Source of the DNA: JAZKHT01 sp040385245
GTDB taxonomy: Bacteria > Pseudomonadota > Alphaproteobacteria > Rhodobacterales > Rhodobacteraceae
Length of the DNA stretch: 64,000 bases
Assembly (NCBI GenBank): GCA_040385245.1
Contig: JAZKHT010000007.1
Coordinates: forward strand, 62,001-126,000
Direction of reading: 5' to 3'
Shown: in pieces, positions 18,549-28,160 of the stretch
Layout of the letters: every line of letters starts with the position of its first letter
How positions within the stretch are numbered: the first letter of the stretch is position 1
Notes under the pieces: model-generated
The model's input: only the letters and a program-made list of their open reading frames with translations
Databases searched by the model: none
What the model was told of the DNA's origin: nothing
Program-made: the position numbers and the translations under genes

Positions 18549-19805
18549 CTAGCGCAAACCGCCCGCCATGCGCGCGGCTTCGGGCATCCGGCGCAGGCGC
18601 AGCATTGCCATCACACCAAGGAAAGGACCGGGCGCAAGCACGGCAAAGGCCCATTGCCAGCCAACAGCATCCGCCACAGCGGGGATCAGCCGGATCGTCA
18701 CCATGGTCAGCGCAAAGCCGATGCCCATCTGGAACGCCAGCGCCGACCCGACCGTTTCGGGCGGCGACAGTTCCGTTACTGCGGTGGAAAATTGGGCACT
18801 GTCAGCAATCACCGTCAACCCCCAGATCAGCGCGACTGTGGTGAACAGCCACACCGGCCCGTCAAACGTTACCGCGATGCCGATCGCGGCCATGCCGGAG
18901 GCGGCCATCATCAGTGCCGTCGTCCGGCAGCGACCGAACCGGTCTGACAACAGGCCACCGATGATGCAGCCGGGAACCCCGGCCGCCACGACGGCAAAGG
19001 TCAGGATGGATGGATTGCCCAATGGCAGCCCCGCCGCTTGGGCGGCGTGGGCGTAGGCCAGAAACCAGCCCCACATCGCGTAGAGTTCCCACATATGGCC
19101 AAAATAACCAAGGTTCGCGGCCATCACCGGCCTGTTGCGCAGGATGGCCCCGATCTGGCGCGGATCGACCGCAGCGCCTTTGGCAAACGGATACGGCCCT
19201 TCGCGCAGCATCAACCCAAAAATTGCAGCGCCCATTACGCTCAGCATCGCGGACGACAGCAGCACCACACGCCAGTCCAGCCCACCGCCCAATCCGCGCA
19301 CCAGATGCGGCAAGGCCGACCCCAGTGTCAGCGCGCCGATCAGAAACCCCAGCGCAAGACCGCGCCCTTTGCGAAACCACGTCGCCATCAGCTTCATCGC
19401 CGGTGGATAGACCCCGGCAAGCGCGATCCCGGTCACCACCCGGCACAGGATCGCGCCGGTCACCCCCAGTTCTGCCACCAGCGCCGCCGTTGAAATCGCG
19501 GCCAAAATTGCCGACCCGGCCATCAACCGGCGCGGCGGCCAGCGGTCCGGCAGGCCAAGCGCGCTGGACATCAGCGCACCGAAGACAAACCCCGCCTGCA
19601 CGCCGCCGGTCAGCCACGCAGCAGCACTGCCTGACAGGTTCCACCGCAGCACCAGATCGTGCATGACAGCGGTGGCCGAAAACCATGTCGTCAGCGAACA
19701 AACGACCGCAAGGCAGATCAACGCCAGAAACACCCATGCATTACCCGCCGTTGTTTGCCCGGTCCTGACCACAATCCCCCCAGTGATGGAACGCACCGAC
19801 AGCAT
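18549..19805 (-). CDS. Major facilitator superfamily transporter
   Basis: 418 residues, about 12 hydrophobic segments. MFS signs include the loop DRWPPRRLMAG after helix 2, GRGLALGFLIGALTLGSALP in helix 5 and the matching loop SDRFGRCRTTAL in the second half. Substrate unknown. It is upstream of, and on the same strand as, the dihydropyrimidinase gene, so a pyrimidine, hydantoin or related compound is possible. I find no clear ribosome-binding site at the first ATG, so the true start may lie a few codons downstream (for instance before GQTTAGNAWVF). Confidence 0.85.
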   Translation of the reverse strand: MLSVRSITGGIVVRTGQTTAGNAWVFLALICLAVVCSLTTWFSATAVMHDLVLRWNLSGSAAAWLTGGVQAGFVFGALMSSALGLPDRWPPRRLMAGSAILAAISTAALVAELGVTGAILCRVVTGIALAGVYPPAMKLMATWFRKGRGLALGFLIGALTLGSALPHLVRGLGGGLDWRVVLLSSAMLSVMGAAIFGLMLREGPYPFAKGAAVDPRQIGAILRNRPVMAANLGYFGHMWELYAMWGWFLAYAHAAQAAGLPLGNPSILTFAVVAAGVPGCIIGGLLSDRFGRCRTTALMMAASGMAAIGIAVTFDGPVWLFTTVALIWGLTVIADSAQFSTAVTELSPPETVGSALAFQMGIGFALTMVTIRLIPAVADAVGWQWAFAVLAPGPFLGVMAMLRLRRMPEAARMAGGLR

Positions 19806-19915
19806 GACGACGGCGACGCTTTCGGCAAGCGCCTTTTGGGTCGGCGCGAAAACCGATGGATGGGATCAATCGATGAGGTGTCTTGCCCGAACCTGCGCAG
19901 GCCCGGGCAGACGGA

Positions 19916-21534
19916 TCAGTGTGCGTCCACTGTGGGTGCTTCGGGATAGCTGGCGCAGGCCCCGTCTGTTCCCTTGGTCACGCATTGCGCGTTCAGGATG
20001 CCCCAGACGAAATCGACCTGCGTGGCCGCAATGGACGGACCGCCGTTCTGATAGAACCACTCCATCACGGGCGGACCCATAGCTACCTCGCCGTAGCCAA
20101 GAACGCTTGGCCGCCAGAATGCACCAACCCCCTGCATTCCCGCCGCCCCGTTCGCATCAACGGATGCCTGTGCATGGCAGGTCACACAGGATGCCGTGTT
20201 GACAAACCCGCCTTCGGTCACCGTGGCACCCGTTCCCGTGGGCACCCCGCCTGCGGTGTTGAAGGTGGTCTGCGTGCCCTTCAGCCGGTAGTTCCGCAAC
20301 GCCGGATCATCGGCGGTAATGGTCCGGAGATCGGTGTCCGTCGATGCCGTGGCGATCCCCTTCCCGGCGAACAGGTCGGTCAGACCTTGGGTGATCGTCT
20401 CGCCGGTCATGGCCGGGTCATAGACCTGCCCGGTCAGGAACAGGGGATCGTTGCCCGTGGTCTTGTCGTCGTTCAGCTCGATCATCGGGGGGATGAAGCT
20501 GCCGCCGAAATCGGCCCCGGCCTGCGCCGTGCCATTGGACTGATAGCCAAAGCTGTCGTTGCAGCCGATGTAATCGCACCGGCCCGGTTCGCGACATGCT
20601 CCATCGCATACCAATGCCAGATCGGCAGGTCCTTGGACGCGTTGGTCATCGCGACCATGTAGTAAAACCCCGGAACACTGCCAGCGCTGCCGTCACCTTC
20701 GATCCAGACCGTCAGATAGGGATGATCCGGGTTGTTGGGCGGGTCGATCGGGGCACCCGTGCCGTCTTTTGCAAAGATGAGTTGCTGATCCAGCATCACA
20801 TCCTGATGGATGAAGTCGGCCTTGACCATGACGGCATCCACCGGAAACCGCACCTCGAGCGCGTGGGCCGCGCTGATGTTGCCTGCGACAATGGCCGCGT
20901 TTTGCGCCCGATTGCGGGCCCCGAACCCCTCACGCGTGTAAAGGTCGTTGCGGTAGATGTAATCGACCATCGGCTTGTTGCGGAACACCAGCTCCAACTC
21001 CAGATCGCGCAGCAAACGGCCCGGATCGATCTGGTCATCGGTCATCATGCCCTGGTGGTTGATCGCCGATCCGCCCGGCATACCATTCGGGATCGCGGGC
21101 AGCGGGCTTGGCGTGCCGTAATCGGCCCGGAACACCGGGCAGTTTGTTATGGGCGGTGCCATTGGATCAACCGGCATGTCGGGGTCGCAGCAATTCGTGG
21201 TCACAGTCGCCGAACACAGCGGCAGCGGCGCCTCGGGCCAGATGGTCTGGTCGATCCCCCAATTCCACCATTCGCCCTTGATCGCCTCGACCAGTTGCAC
21301 CCAGGCAAAGGCGTCAGGGCAGGTCGCAGCGGCCGATGCGGCATTCGCGCCCGTGATTGCGGGCTGCCCGTCCACGATGCCGACCTGACAGGCAGCATCA
21401 TCCTGTACGAAACTGCGGTACAGCATCATCTGCTGCAACCCATTTGGTCCCGTTCCGTCACTGTGCACGGCCGTTGCGGTGATCAGACAGAACGTGACAC
21501 CGATCAAGGCCACTTTGCCTAACAACTTACTCAT
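19916..21534 (-). pseudogene. Exported c-type cytochrome-like protein, interrupted by a one-base frameshift
   Basis: Two consecutive reading frames make one protein of about 539 residues if one base is restored. The first starts at 21534 (MSKLLGKVALIGVTF, a clear signal peptide ending near AVHSDG) and reads to WHWYAMEHVANRAG; the sense then continues in the other frame as CDYIGCNDSFGYQSNG, with the shift at about 20579-20587 in the run CCGGGCCGG. The second part contains a single heme-binding site SCVTCHAQ (20174-20188). The layout resembles large cytochrome c family proteins that appear in marine proteobacteria; function unknown. Either a recent mutation or a sequencing error in a GC run. 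It lies downstream of the adaptor gene with 199 bases between. Confidence 0.75.
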
Positions 21535-21733
21535 CAAACACACCCATGTTTCACCACGATGCAGTACCCTAGGGCAATCGGAACGGGCCATGCTTAGACG
21601 ATAGCAGGCGCGGAAAAAAGCAATCAGAGGATGTGTCAATTGTGCGACATCTGGTCACACAAAATTCGACGCTGCCCCCCCTCTACCAGGGGTCCCCAGT
21701 GTCAAGAAGGTGATCGCCGATGATGCGACCCCG

Positions 21734-22528
21734 TCAATCGAAGGTCGCCACGCAGCGGATGCCCGACACGATGCTGCGATCCCGGTTCGGCAGTTCCAGT
21801 CTGACGCGAAAGGTGGCGCTTGCCGCATCCACAACGGAATCCACGGCCTTGACCGTGGCAACCAGCGGGTGGTCATCCAGTTCGGGGCGGATGCGCACCT
21901 GCTGACCGGGCGTTATGGTCCGGTAGGCCTGTTGGGGCAAGAACACCTCGACCGACAGCGGATCGAGTGACACGATCGTCACCACCTTGCCATCGTCGCG
22001 CAGGTATTCACCGGGATCAAGGTGGCGGTCGGCGACAATGCCGTCAATCGGCGCGCGGATGCGGCGGATTTCAAGTTCGGCTTCGGCGCGCACCAGATCA
22101 AGCCGGGCAAGCTGAAATTCAAGCTGCGCCTCTTCCAGTTCGCGCTTGCGGATTTCGTGCGCAGTGCGGCGTTCTTCGGAATCGGCATCCGTGGCGACGC
22201 CTTTTTCACGCAGCTTTTCACTTCGCGCGAGTTCGGTCACCTCATAGGCAAGCCGCGCCCGCGCGGCATCAATAGGCGCGGAATTCGTCGCCCGCAGCGA
22301 CGCAAGCGCAAGGACCGCCTCTTGCACTTCGGTCCGCAGGGAGGCGATCACCTGCCCCTTTTGCACGACGCTGCCGATGTCGACATCGACCGATGCAATC
22401 TGACCGGGGATCGTCCCGCCGACGTCAATGGTCATGCCCGGCAGGATCAGGCAGTCGGTGCTGTCCATGGCAAGGGCCGGGCCGGTCAGGGCGAAGACGG
22501 CACAAAAGTTCAGGATGCAGCGGGCTAT
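21734..22528 (-). CDS. Periplasmic adaptor (HlyD/RND membrane-fusion type), probably starting at ATA
   Basis: With an ATG start at 22468 the protein (244 residues) would begin at the cleavage end of a signal peptide. Reading upstream in frame gives IARCILNFCAVFALTGPALA, an evident signal peptide, whose first codon is ATA at 22526-22528. GGGAGAAG sits just upstream with GGAG 7 bases from ATA, and ATA overlaps the upstream TAG stop. I therefore place the start at 22528 (264 residues). Features: barrel-sandwich halves DVGGTIPGQIASVDVDIGSV and RAPIDGIVADRHLDPGEYL, with a helical hairpin (about residues 70-150) between, then a beta-barrel domain. It would span the periplasm for the giant-protein export line. 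Confidence 0.75.
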   Translation of the reverse strand: MARCILNFCAVFALTGPALAMDSTDCLILPGMTIDVGGTIPGQIASVDVDIGSVVQKGQVIASLRTEVQEAVLALASLRATNSAPIDAARARLAYEVTELARSEKLREKGVATDADSEERRTAHEIRKRELEEAQLEFQLARLDLVRAEAELEIRRIRAPIDGIVADRHLDPGEYLRDDGKVVTIVSLDPLSVEVFLPQQAYRTITPGQQVRIRPELDDHPLVATVKAVDSVVDAASATFRVRLELPNRDRSIVSGIRCVATFD

Positions 22529-24135
22529 GGTGCTTCTCCCAGAAAGCCGAGGACATTGGAAAAATAGCTTTCCGATCGCAGATGCGCCAAACGCTTTTCA
22601 CTTGCGGCGCGGGCCAAGGCCTGCTGTGCCGCCCGGTAGCGGGGCAGATCGGGGTGACGGGCAAAGGCGGCCAGATGCCGATCCTCGGGGTCGATCAGTC
22701 GAAAGACACCATCCCCGGGGCAAACAAAGGCATGGTGACGCGCACGCGGAAACGACTGGCGGATGCGTCGTTCCCAGTTGGCCTGCGCCGCTGCGATCTG
22801 GATGACGCAGGCCGGATCGTCGAAGACGCCAAAGGCATCCTCGCCCACCAACAGGCGGCAGGCGGCAAGGGCGGGCGGCAGGTCCGCCGCATCATCCCGT
22901 GTGGGTGCCCAGATCAGCGTCACGTTGGGCTGCACCAACAGCCCGCCCAAGGCGCGGCGCAGGGCATCCCGGTTGGAACAGATCGCAGGGGGGGGCAGCG
23001 GATCGTACCCGGCACGGCCCACCACCCGCAGGCCATACGAGTACGCGAACTCTTTTCGCAACGCATCCACACCCGCACCCGCCCCGCCCAGCGCCTTGTA
23101 GCGGGCGAATGTGCGCCGTGTGTCGGACAGATATGCGGCACCCGGGGCCGCAGGAAGCCGTTCCTTGGCGGCGATCAGTTGCGGAATGGACGGTTCGGCC
23201 CCACCGCTGCCCAATCCACGGTTCAAACGGATCGTGCCGTTTTCAATGCGGTAATCGGTGGTGTCGCGGAACATGTCACGGATGGCGATGGCAGAAAGGA
23301 TCGTCTCGTCCCGCCAGACCGGATCGGCCCACGCCCCGCCAAACAGCATTGCAAAGGTTTCGGTCCGGGCGGTTCCTTCGGCGGTCAACAGGATGCGCAA
23401 CGTCGATGGATCGATGCGGTAATGCACTTCAGGGTCCAACGCGGACAGGATGGCAAAGGCCTGATCGGCATACCGTCGCCCGTCCACGGGATCGGCCGTT
23501 TCGGCAAATTTGACCGGGCGCAACGCTTCCAGCATCTCCAGATCGGCGTCATCGACCAAGGCCAGCGCCTGTTCAGGCACCAGCGGTGGCGTCTGGTTGA
23601 TCCGCGATGCCAGTCGGCGGACGCTGGCGCGACGACCGACGATCTGACTCGCGGCCTCCACCTGATCGCGCAAAAGATCCTGTGCCAGACGCGCAACCGA
23701 AAGAAACACGATCCGACATCGATAGCCCTCTGACCGCAGGTCGTAATCGGCACCATCGTCGATCACAGCCGATTGCAGACCCAGAGCGTGAAGCGTGCCG
23801 CCCGCACGATCATGCGCCGCCCGCGCCCTTGCCGACGACAGGCAAACGACGTGCACCTGGCGTCCTTCGGATGCGGCGGCTGCGGCGGCGATCACGATGG
23901 CATCGGTGCGCAGAGCGCGTTCGTCGATGTTTACAATCGCGCGGTGCAGCATGGCAAAGGCCGCCCGCGCGGTGCTGCGCTGCAAACGGCGCGGGGCGGT
24001 TGGCATGTGGAGTGCGGCAATCGTCGTCAGACCACGCAGCGTCACTGTGCGCGGTACGCCTGCCGCCTTTGGCCGCCAGTTCAAAGCAGCGTCGGCCCAC
24101 AGCGCGAACGGGGGAAAGGGCATGTGCCAATCCAT
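22525..24135 (-). CDS. SecA-like protein lacking a functional nucleotide-binding loop
   Basis: 536 residues. The order of SecA motifs is recognisable: GRQVHVVCLS (91-100) in the place of the SecA stretch KxVHVVTVND, GYRCRIVFLS...LLRDQV (137-159) for the LRDN region, LVDDADLEMLEA (193-204) for VDEVDSILIDEA, DYRIENGTIRL (294-304) for the variable/cross-linking region, and IPQLIAAKE (317-325) for LHQAIEAKEG. Where SecA has its Walker A loop (MRTGEGKT) this protein reads ALRTDAIVIAA (74-84), so the P-loop Gly and Lys are gone, and the C-terminal half of SecA is missing. GAGGTG precedes the ATG, three bases after the M50 gene. I infer an ATP-independent targeting or chaperone role for the giant protein. 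Confidence 0.7.
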   Translation of the reverse strand: MDWHMPFPPFALWADAALNWRPKAAGVPRTVTLRGLTTIAALHMPTAPRRLQRSTARAAFAMLHRAIVNIDERALRTDAIVIAAAAAASEGRQVHVVCLSSARARAAHDRAGGTLHALGLQSAVIDDGADYDLRSEGYRCRIVFLSVARLAQDLLRDQVEAASQIVGRRASVRRLASRINQTPPLVPEQALALVDDADLEMLEALRPVKFAETADPVDGRRYADQAFAILSALDPEVHYRIDPSTLRILLTAEGTARTETFAMLFGGAWADPVWRDETILSAIAIRDMFRDTTDYRIENGTIRLNRGLGSGGAEPSIPQLIAAKERLPAAPGAAYLSDTRRTFARYKALGGAGAGVDALRKEFAYSYGLRVVGRAGYDPLPPPAICSNRDALRRALGGLLVQPNVTLIWAPTRDDAADLPPALAACRLLVGEDAFGVFDDPACVIQIAAAQANWERRIRQSFPRARHHAFVCPGDGVFRLIDPEDRHLAAFARHPDLPRYRAAQQALARAASEKRLAHLRSESYFSNVLGFLGEAP

Positions 24136-24138
24136 CGT

Positions 24139-26304
24139 TCACACCTCGAATTCGCGCAGGAACAATTGGCGCAAGCTGCGGGCAACTTGCACAACCAAGG
24201 GCGCCGTGCCGTGATCGAACCGGATATAAGCCCGTTCTCCGAAATGGGCGGGCGTGTCGCTGTCAAAGGCGATCTCCAGCACAAAGATCGTCTCGATCGT
24301 GCGCAGATCGGTTTCCTGCGGCGCGTTCTGACGCAGGGAAAACGGCCCGCCCCCCTGTGTGGCCAGCAGATCGGCGGGCAGACGGTCCGTCGCCTTGGGC
24401 ACCCGCCGCATCAACCGCGCAGCGTGGGTTTGCTGGACGTCGGTGGCCAGACGCACGCTAACCCCCTGCAGGCTTTGCGACACAAGGTCCATGTCCGATT
24501 GGCGCAAGGCCGCCAGCACGACCATGGGTTCTGCCCCCACGACATGCCCGATCGGCGCGCCGCGTCCGATCCATGCCGCACTGATATCGCGTTGCCGTGG
24601 AATGATCAGGCGACCCGCCACAGGGCTGGTGAATTGCAGATCAGCCAGTCGCCGCTGTGCCGATGCCAGACGTTCGGCCACATAGGTGATTTCTTCGGCG
24701 GTCAACCCGGCCTTGTCGCGGTCATTCGCCATTTCGCGTCTGTGCTGGGCGCGCAGGGCGGTCAACCGTGCGCGCAGGCCAGCAATCTCGGCCTCGGTTT
24801 CCGGGTCATGCAGATCGGCGATGACCTGACCTGCCGCAACCGTCTGGCCGGAGTTCGCATGAAAGGACTGCACCACGCCGCCTGCGGCGGGCCGCAGTTC
24901 CGCACCCGTGCCATACCAAACTACGCCTTGGGCGACAGTGCGGGATGGAAGGGGCAGATAGACCGCCCCAGCCAGCAGCACCGCAACCACCGCCCCGCTG
25001 CGCAGGATGGCGCGCGCCCGCCCCTTGCGCAGTCGGGCGCTGGTGAACAAAAAGCGCAGACCCTGCACAATGGGCCAGACGATCACATTGAACACCGCAA
25101 GCACGGCCAGCACCGTTCCCAGAAAGAAGAACTGCTTGGCGACGAAAATCGCGATGCCCACCAGCAGCACCAGTCGGTAACACACCGACAGCGGCGCGTA
25201 TAAGGTCAGCCAAGGCATCTCTCCCCGCGCCTCTTGCGGAAAGTCGACATCGGATATCCCCAATATCCGCTTCTGGATCATCGCCATCCAGAATTGCGCC
25301 GAGCGTTGGCCAAGGTTCGGCATCTCCAGCAGGTCGGACAGGATGTAGTAGGCGTCAAACTTCAACAGCGGGTTGCCGTTGAACAGGATGGCCGACGCGC
25401 CGCCGATGACCATCACGTTAAAGCAGATCGCGCGGATGAAACCCGGTTCCATCTGCGCCCAGATTATCGCGGCAACGGCGGCGATGAACACCTCTACATA
25501 CAGGCCCCCAGCGCCCACAGCGGCACGGTGGCGCGGGTGGATCAGCGTCGCGCTGGTTGACGCGTCGATATAGGGCACCGGCATGAAGACCAGAAACATG
25601 ATCCCCAATTCATGGCTGGTGCAGCCCCACCGGCGCAGCGCAAGGCCGTGACCAAATTCGTGCAGCAGTTTGACGACGGGAAAGACGAACCAGACCAGCA
25701 CAAGGTTGTCGAATGACAACACCCGATCCGAAAAATTGCCCGTCAGCTCGTCCCAGTTCACCGCAACCGTGCCCAGCGCATGGCCGACCACCGCCAACCA
25801 GACCACAAAGCCGGGCACAGAATACATCGCCCGCGCCATCCATCCCAGCGCCGACAGGATGGGACCGGGGTCCAGCAGCGGAACACGCACCGACAGCGGC
25901 GACCGTAGTTGGGCCAACAGCTTTTGCCGGTCGAGTGCGTCGGCCCGTTGTTCGACATCCGCGATCCGCCCCAGCACATCGGACCGCAGCAAATCGGCCG
26001 CATGCAGCCGCCAGAACAGACGGATGATATCAAGTTCGGTCGGCGCATCGGGACCAAGGCGATCCAGCACCAGCTGATAAGCCTCTTCCACCGTGCGCTT
26101 GCCATCCAGCAGGGTCAGGAACACATGGACCGCAGGCGTAAAGCGGTAAAAACGATCGCTCATCCGGTCGTGGACGACATACCACAGCACGCCGCGATGT
26201 TCCTGACGGATGACCGTGGCGCTGTCGGCAAGGCGCAGTTTGCGCCCGGCCACGCGCGCCCAATGCATGCCCGCATTGCCGGGGGGACGGGCTTTCGCGG
26301 TCAT
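24139..26304 (-). CDS. M50 (site-2-protease-like) membrane metalloprotease with N-terminal PqqD-like domain and C-terminal HlyD-like domain
   Basis: 721 residues from the ATG at 26304, which overlaps the upstream stop as ATGA. Residues about 25-110 resemble PqqD/RiPP-recognition folds (FYRFTPAVHVFLTLLDGKRTVEEAY). Membrane segments from about 150 to 450 contain the zinc site HEFGH (215-219) and the second M50 motif NPLLKFDAYY (311-320, Asp317 as ligand). Residues about 455-600 are a HlyD-type barrel-sandwich with a coiled hairpin (AGGVVQSFHANSGQTVAAGQ, TSPVAGRLIIPRQRD), then a barrel domain. Such M50-HlyD fusions accompany LEPR-XLL giant proteins. Likely role: recognise, cut or hand over the giant protein at the inner membrane. 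Confidence 0.85.
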   Translation of the reverse strand: MTAKARPPGNAGMHWARVAGRKLRLADSATVIRQEHRGVLWYVVHDRMSDRFYRFTPAVHVFLTLLDGKRTVEEAYQLVLDRLGPDAPTELDIIRLFWRLHAADLLRSDVLGRIADVEQRADALDRQKLLAQLRSPLSVRVPLLDPGPILSALGWMARAMYSVPGFVVWLAVVGHALGTVAVNWDELTGNFSDRVLSFDNLVLVWFVFPVVKLLHEFGHGLALRRWGCTSHELGIMFLVFMPVPYIDASTSATLIHPRHRAAVGAGGLYVEVFIAAVAAIIWAQMEPGFIRAICFNVMVIGGASAILFNGNPLLKFDAYYILSDLLEMPNLGQRSAQFWMAMIQKRILGISDVDFPQEARGEMPWLTLYAPLSVCYRLVLLVGIAIFVAKQFFFLGTVLAVLAVFNVIVWPIVQGLRFLFTSARLRKGRARAILRSGAVVAVLLAGAVYLPLPSRTVAQGVVWYGTGAELRPAAGGVVQSFHANSGQTVAAGQVIADLHDPETEAEIAGLRARLTALRAQHRREMANDRDKAGLTAEEITYVAERLASAQRRLADLQFTSPVAGRLIIPRQRDISAAWIGRGAPIGHVVGAEPMVVLAALRQSDMDLVSQSLQGVSVRLATDVQQTHAARLMRRVPKATDRLPADLLATQGGGPFSLRQNAPQETDLRTIETIFVLEIAFDSDTPAHFGERAYIRFDHGTAPLVVQVARSLRQLFLREFEV

Positions 26305-28160
26305 GGCACCCACCGCCACCAGAACAGGTGCAGCCAGTCGGTCAGTTGCCGTGTCCAGATCCAGATCAGCCGCGCCTCGCCAGCGTCGATCTTGGCGATG
26401 CCTTCCATGCCCGGCGCGACGGCTCCGGCCCCGTCAGGGGCAAGGCTGGCTTCGACAAGAAAATGGTTCTTTCCATCCTTTGCCACCGTGACGGGCGTCA
26501 CATTCGTGACCATCAACGCCAGTCTGGCGTCGGGAAGCGAGGTCAGGACAAGCGTTCCCCCGGCGCGCTCATCGACGAAAAGCACGTCGCCTTCGGGAAC
26601 CTCCAGTTCAACCAGGTAGGTGTTCAAGGGGGCGATGCGGTACAATTCGTCGCCCCGTTGCACCGATTGGCCCAAGGATTGGCTCAGGTCGCCCGACACC
26701 ACCACGGCGTCAAAGGGGGCGGTGACGCGGGTCAGGTCAACGCGCGTCTGGTTCAGCGCAATCTGCGCTTCGGCCTCGGCGATGCGGGCGCGCAGGATGT
26801 TGATCCCGGCCCGGTCAAATGCCGCAAGGGCCTGCGCGTATTCGGTTTCATACTGCAGCTTTCGCGCCGTCCAGGCATAAAGCTCCAACTGGAATTCGAC
26901 GTCGTCCAGCCGAACCAGCATGTCACCGGTGGCCACGGTTTCCCCGGCACGCGGGGCAGCTTCCAGAATATAGCCATCGATGGGGGCCATCACGACCCGT
27001 TCGACGGCACCGCGCAGGCGGGCATCGGCGGTCACGCGGAAATCCGTCTTGTACACGGCAAAAAAGGTGACGATTGCGGCCAGCGCCAGCAGCGACGCCT
27101 TCAGCCCCAGATAGCCCGGCCCGACCGCGCGCGCCAACCACCGCCACAGGATCGCGAACAGGCGCGTGACAAGCCATTGGTCTTCGCGATAGCGGTCGTC
27201 AAGGATCGGGCCAAGCAAGGCCGCGATATCCGCGACCGCGCTGCGCAGATGGTCGGGCGGGGCTTCCTCTTTCAGCCATTCAAAGACGAACACACCCGCA
27301 GGTCTGCCGTTGCGCACAAAGGGCTGGGCGATGACAAGACCGCCGCCGCGCGCATCCGACAGCACGCTCGCCTTGGTCGACACGACCGCATCACCCGCAG
27401 ATGGCGGCGCTGTCACCTCGGTTCCCTGATCGGCAGCCTCGTCCATCGCTTCGACAATGGTGCGCACCAGTTCCACCCGCCGGTCGAACCGCGTGGTGTT
27501 CGACACCGCCAACAGCTTGCACCCGCGCGCGCCCCGCACCCCGAACGAGATGCGCGCCGCCCGTGTCTGCACGCACAGCGACGTAAGCGCCGCCACCGAC
27601 GCCGCACGCAGGCCAGTCTGTTCGCCCGCAACGGCAATCGCCTCTAGCGCCAGCGTCAGCCGTTCGATTGCGTGTTCGTCCGACTGGCCGACGCGGCGGC
27701 GTTCGAATACCTCGACCCAGGCCGATCCCCATTGCAGCCGACGCAAGACGTCTTGCCGGGCGCGTTCGGACCGTTCGGCAACCTCGATCCCGACGACGGC
27801 GATGATGCGGGCATCCTGGCGGACCAGACGGGCGATACCCACCGTATCCGGTGCCGTCTTGTTTTCCCGGATGATGTCGATGCGCTGGGACAGCGCTTCA
27901 TTCACCGTTTCCATCAGAAAGCGGCTTGTCGCGCCGTCTTCGGGCCAAAAGGCGACGGGGCGAAACGAGCCGGTGCGCCTTGTGACAAGGACGCCGCGCG
28001 TGGCGCTGCCCGCTTGCGCGCATTGCAACGCAAGCCAAGACGACAGAACCGCGTCATCACCAGACGATTCAAGCAGGCGACGCCACAGCGCAGAATCGAG
28101 ATAGGCCACCGGCGCGGGTTCGCCGATGTTGGTCGGACCTTTTGCCTTTTCGTCCGTCAC
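26301..28160 (-). CDS. HlyD family secretion adaptor with N-terminal GAF-like region
   Basis: 619 residues from a GTG at 28160 with AGAGGG in front. The first 320 residues are cytosolic and contain two GAF-like stretches (about 20-150, and 165-320 with VQTRAARISFGVRGARGCKL and GGGLVIAQPFVRNGRPAGVF). One membrane segment (about 351-370) follows, then a periplasmic HlyD unit: MAPIDGYILEAAPRAGETVATG (about 391-412), a long helical hairpin (423-475) and APFDAVVVSGDLSQSLGQSV. It comes 89 bases after the giant gene on the same strand and is coupled by ATGA to the M50 gene. The cytosolic GAF part may sense a signal or bind the substrate; this is inference. Confidence 0.85.
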   Translation of the reverse strand: MTDEKAKGPTNIGEPAPVAYLDSALWRRLLESSGDDAVLSSWLALQCAQAGSATRGVLVTRRTGSFRPVAFWPEDGATSRFLMETVNEALSQRIDIIRENKTAPDTVGIARLVRQDARIIAVVGIEVAERSERARQDVLRRLQWGSAWVEVFERRRVGQSDEHAIERLTLALEAIAVAGEQTGLRAASVAALTSLCVQTRAARISFGVRGARGCKLLAVSNTTRFDRRVELVRTIVEAMDEAADQGTEVTAPPSAGDAVVSTKASVLSDARGGGLVIAQPFVRNGRPAGVFVFEWLKEEAPPDHLRSAVADIAALLGPILDDRYREDQWLVTRLFAILWRWLARAVGPGYLGLKASLLALAAIVTFFAVYKTDFRVTADARLRGAVERVVMAPIDGYILEAAPRAGETVATGDMLVRLDDVEFQLELYAWTARKLQYETEYAQALAAFDRAGINILRARIAEAEAQIALNQTRVDLTRVTAPFDAVVVSGDLSQSLGQSVQRGDELYRIAPLNTYLVELEVPEGDVLFVDERAGGTLVLTSLPDARLALMVTNVTPVTVAKDGKNHFLVEASLAPDGAGAVAPGMEGIAKIDAGEARLIWIWTRQLTDWLHLFWWRWVP

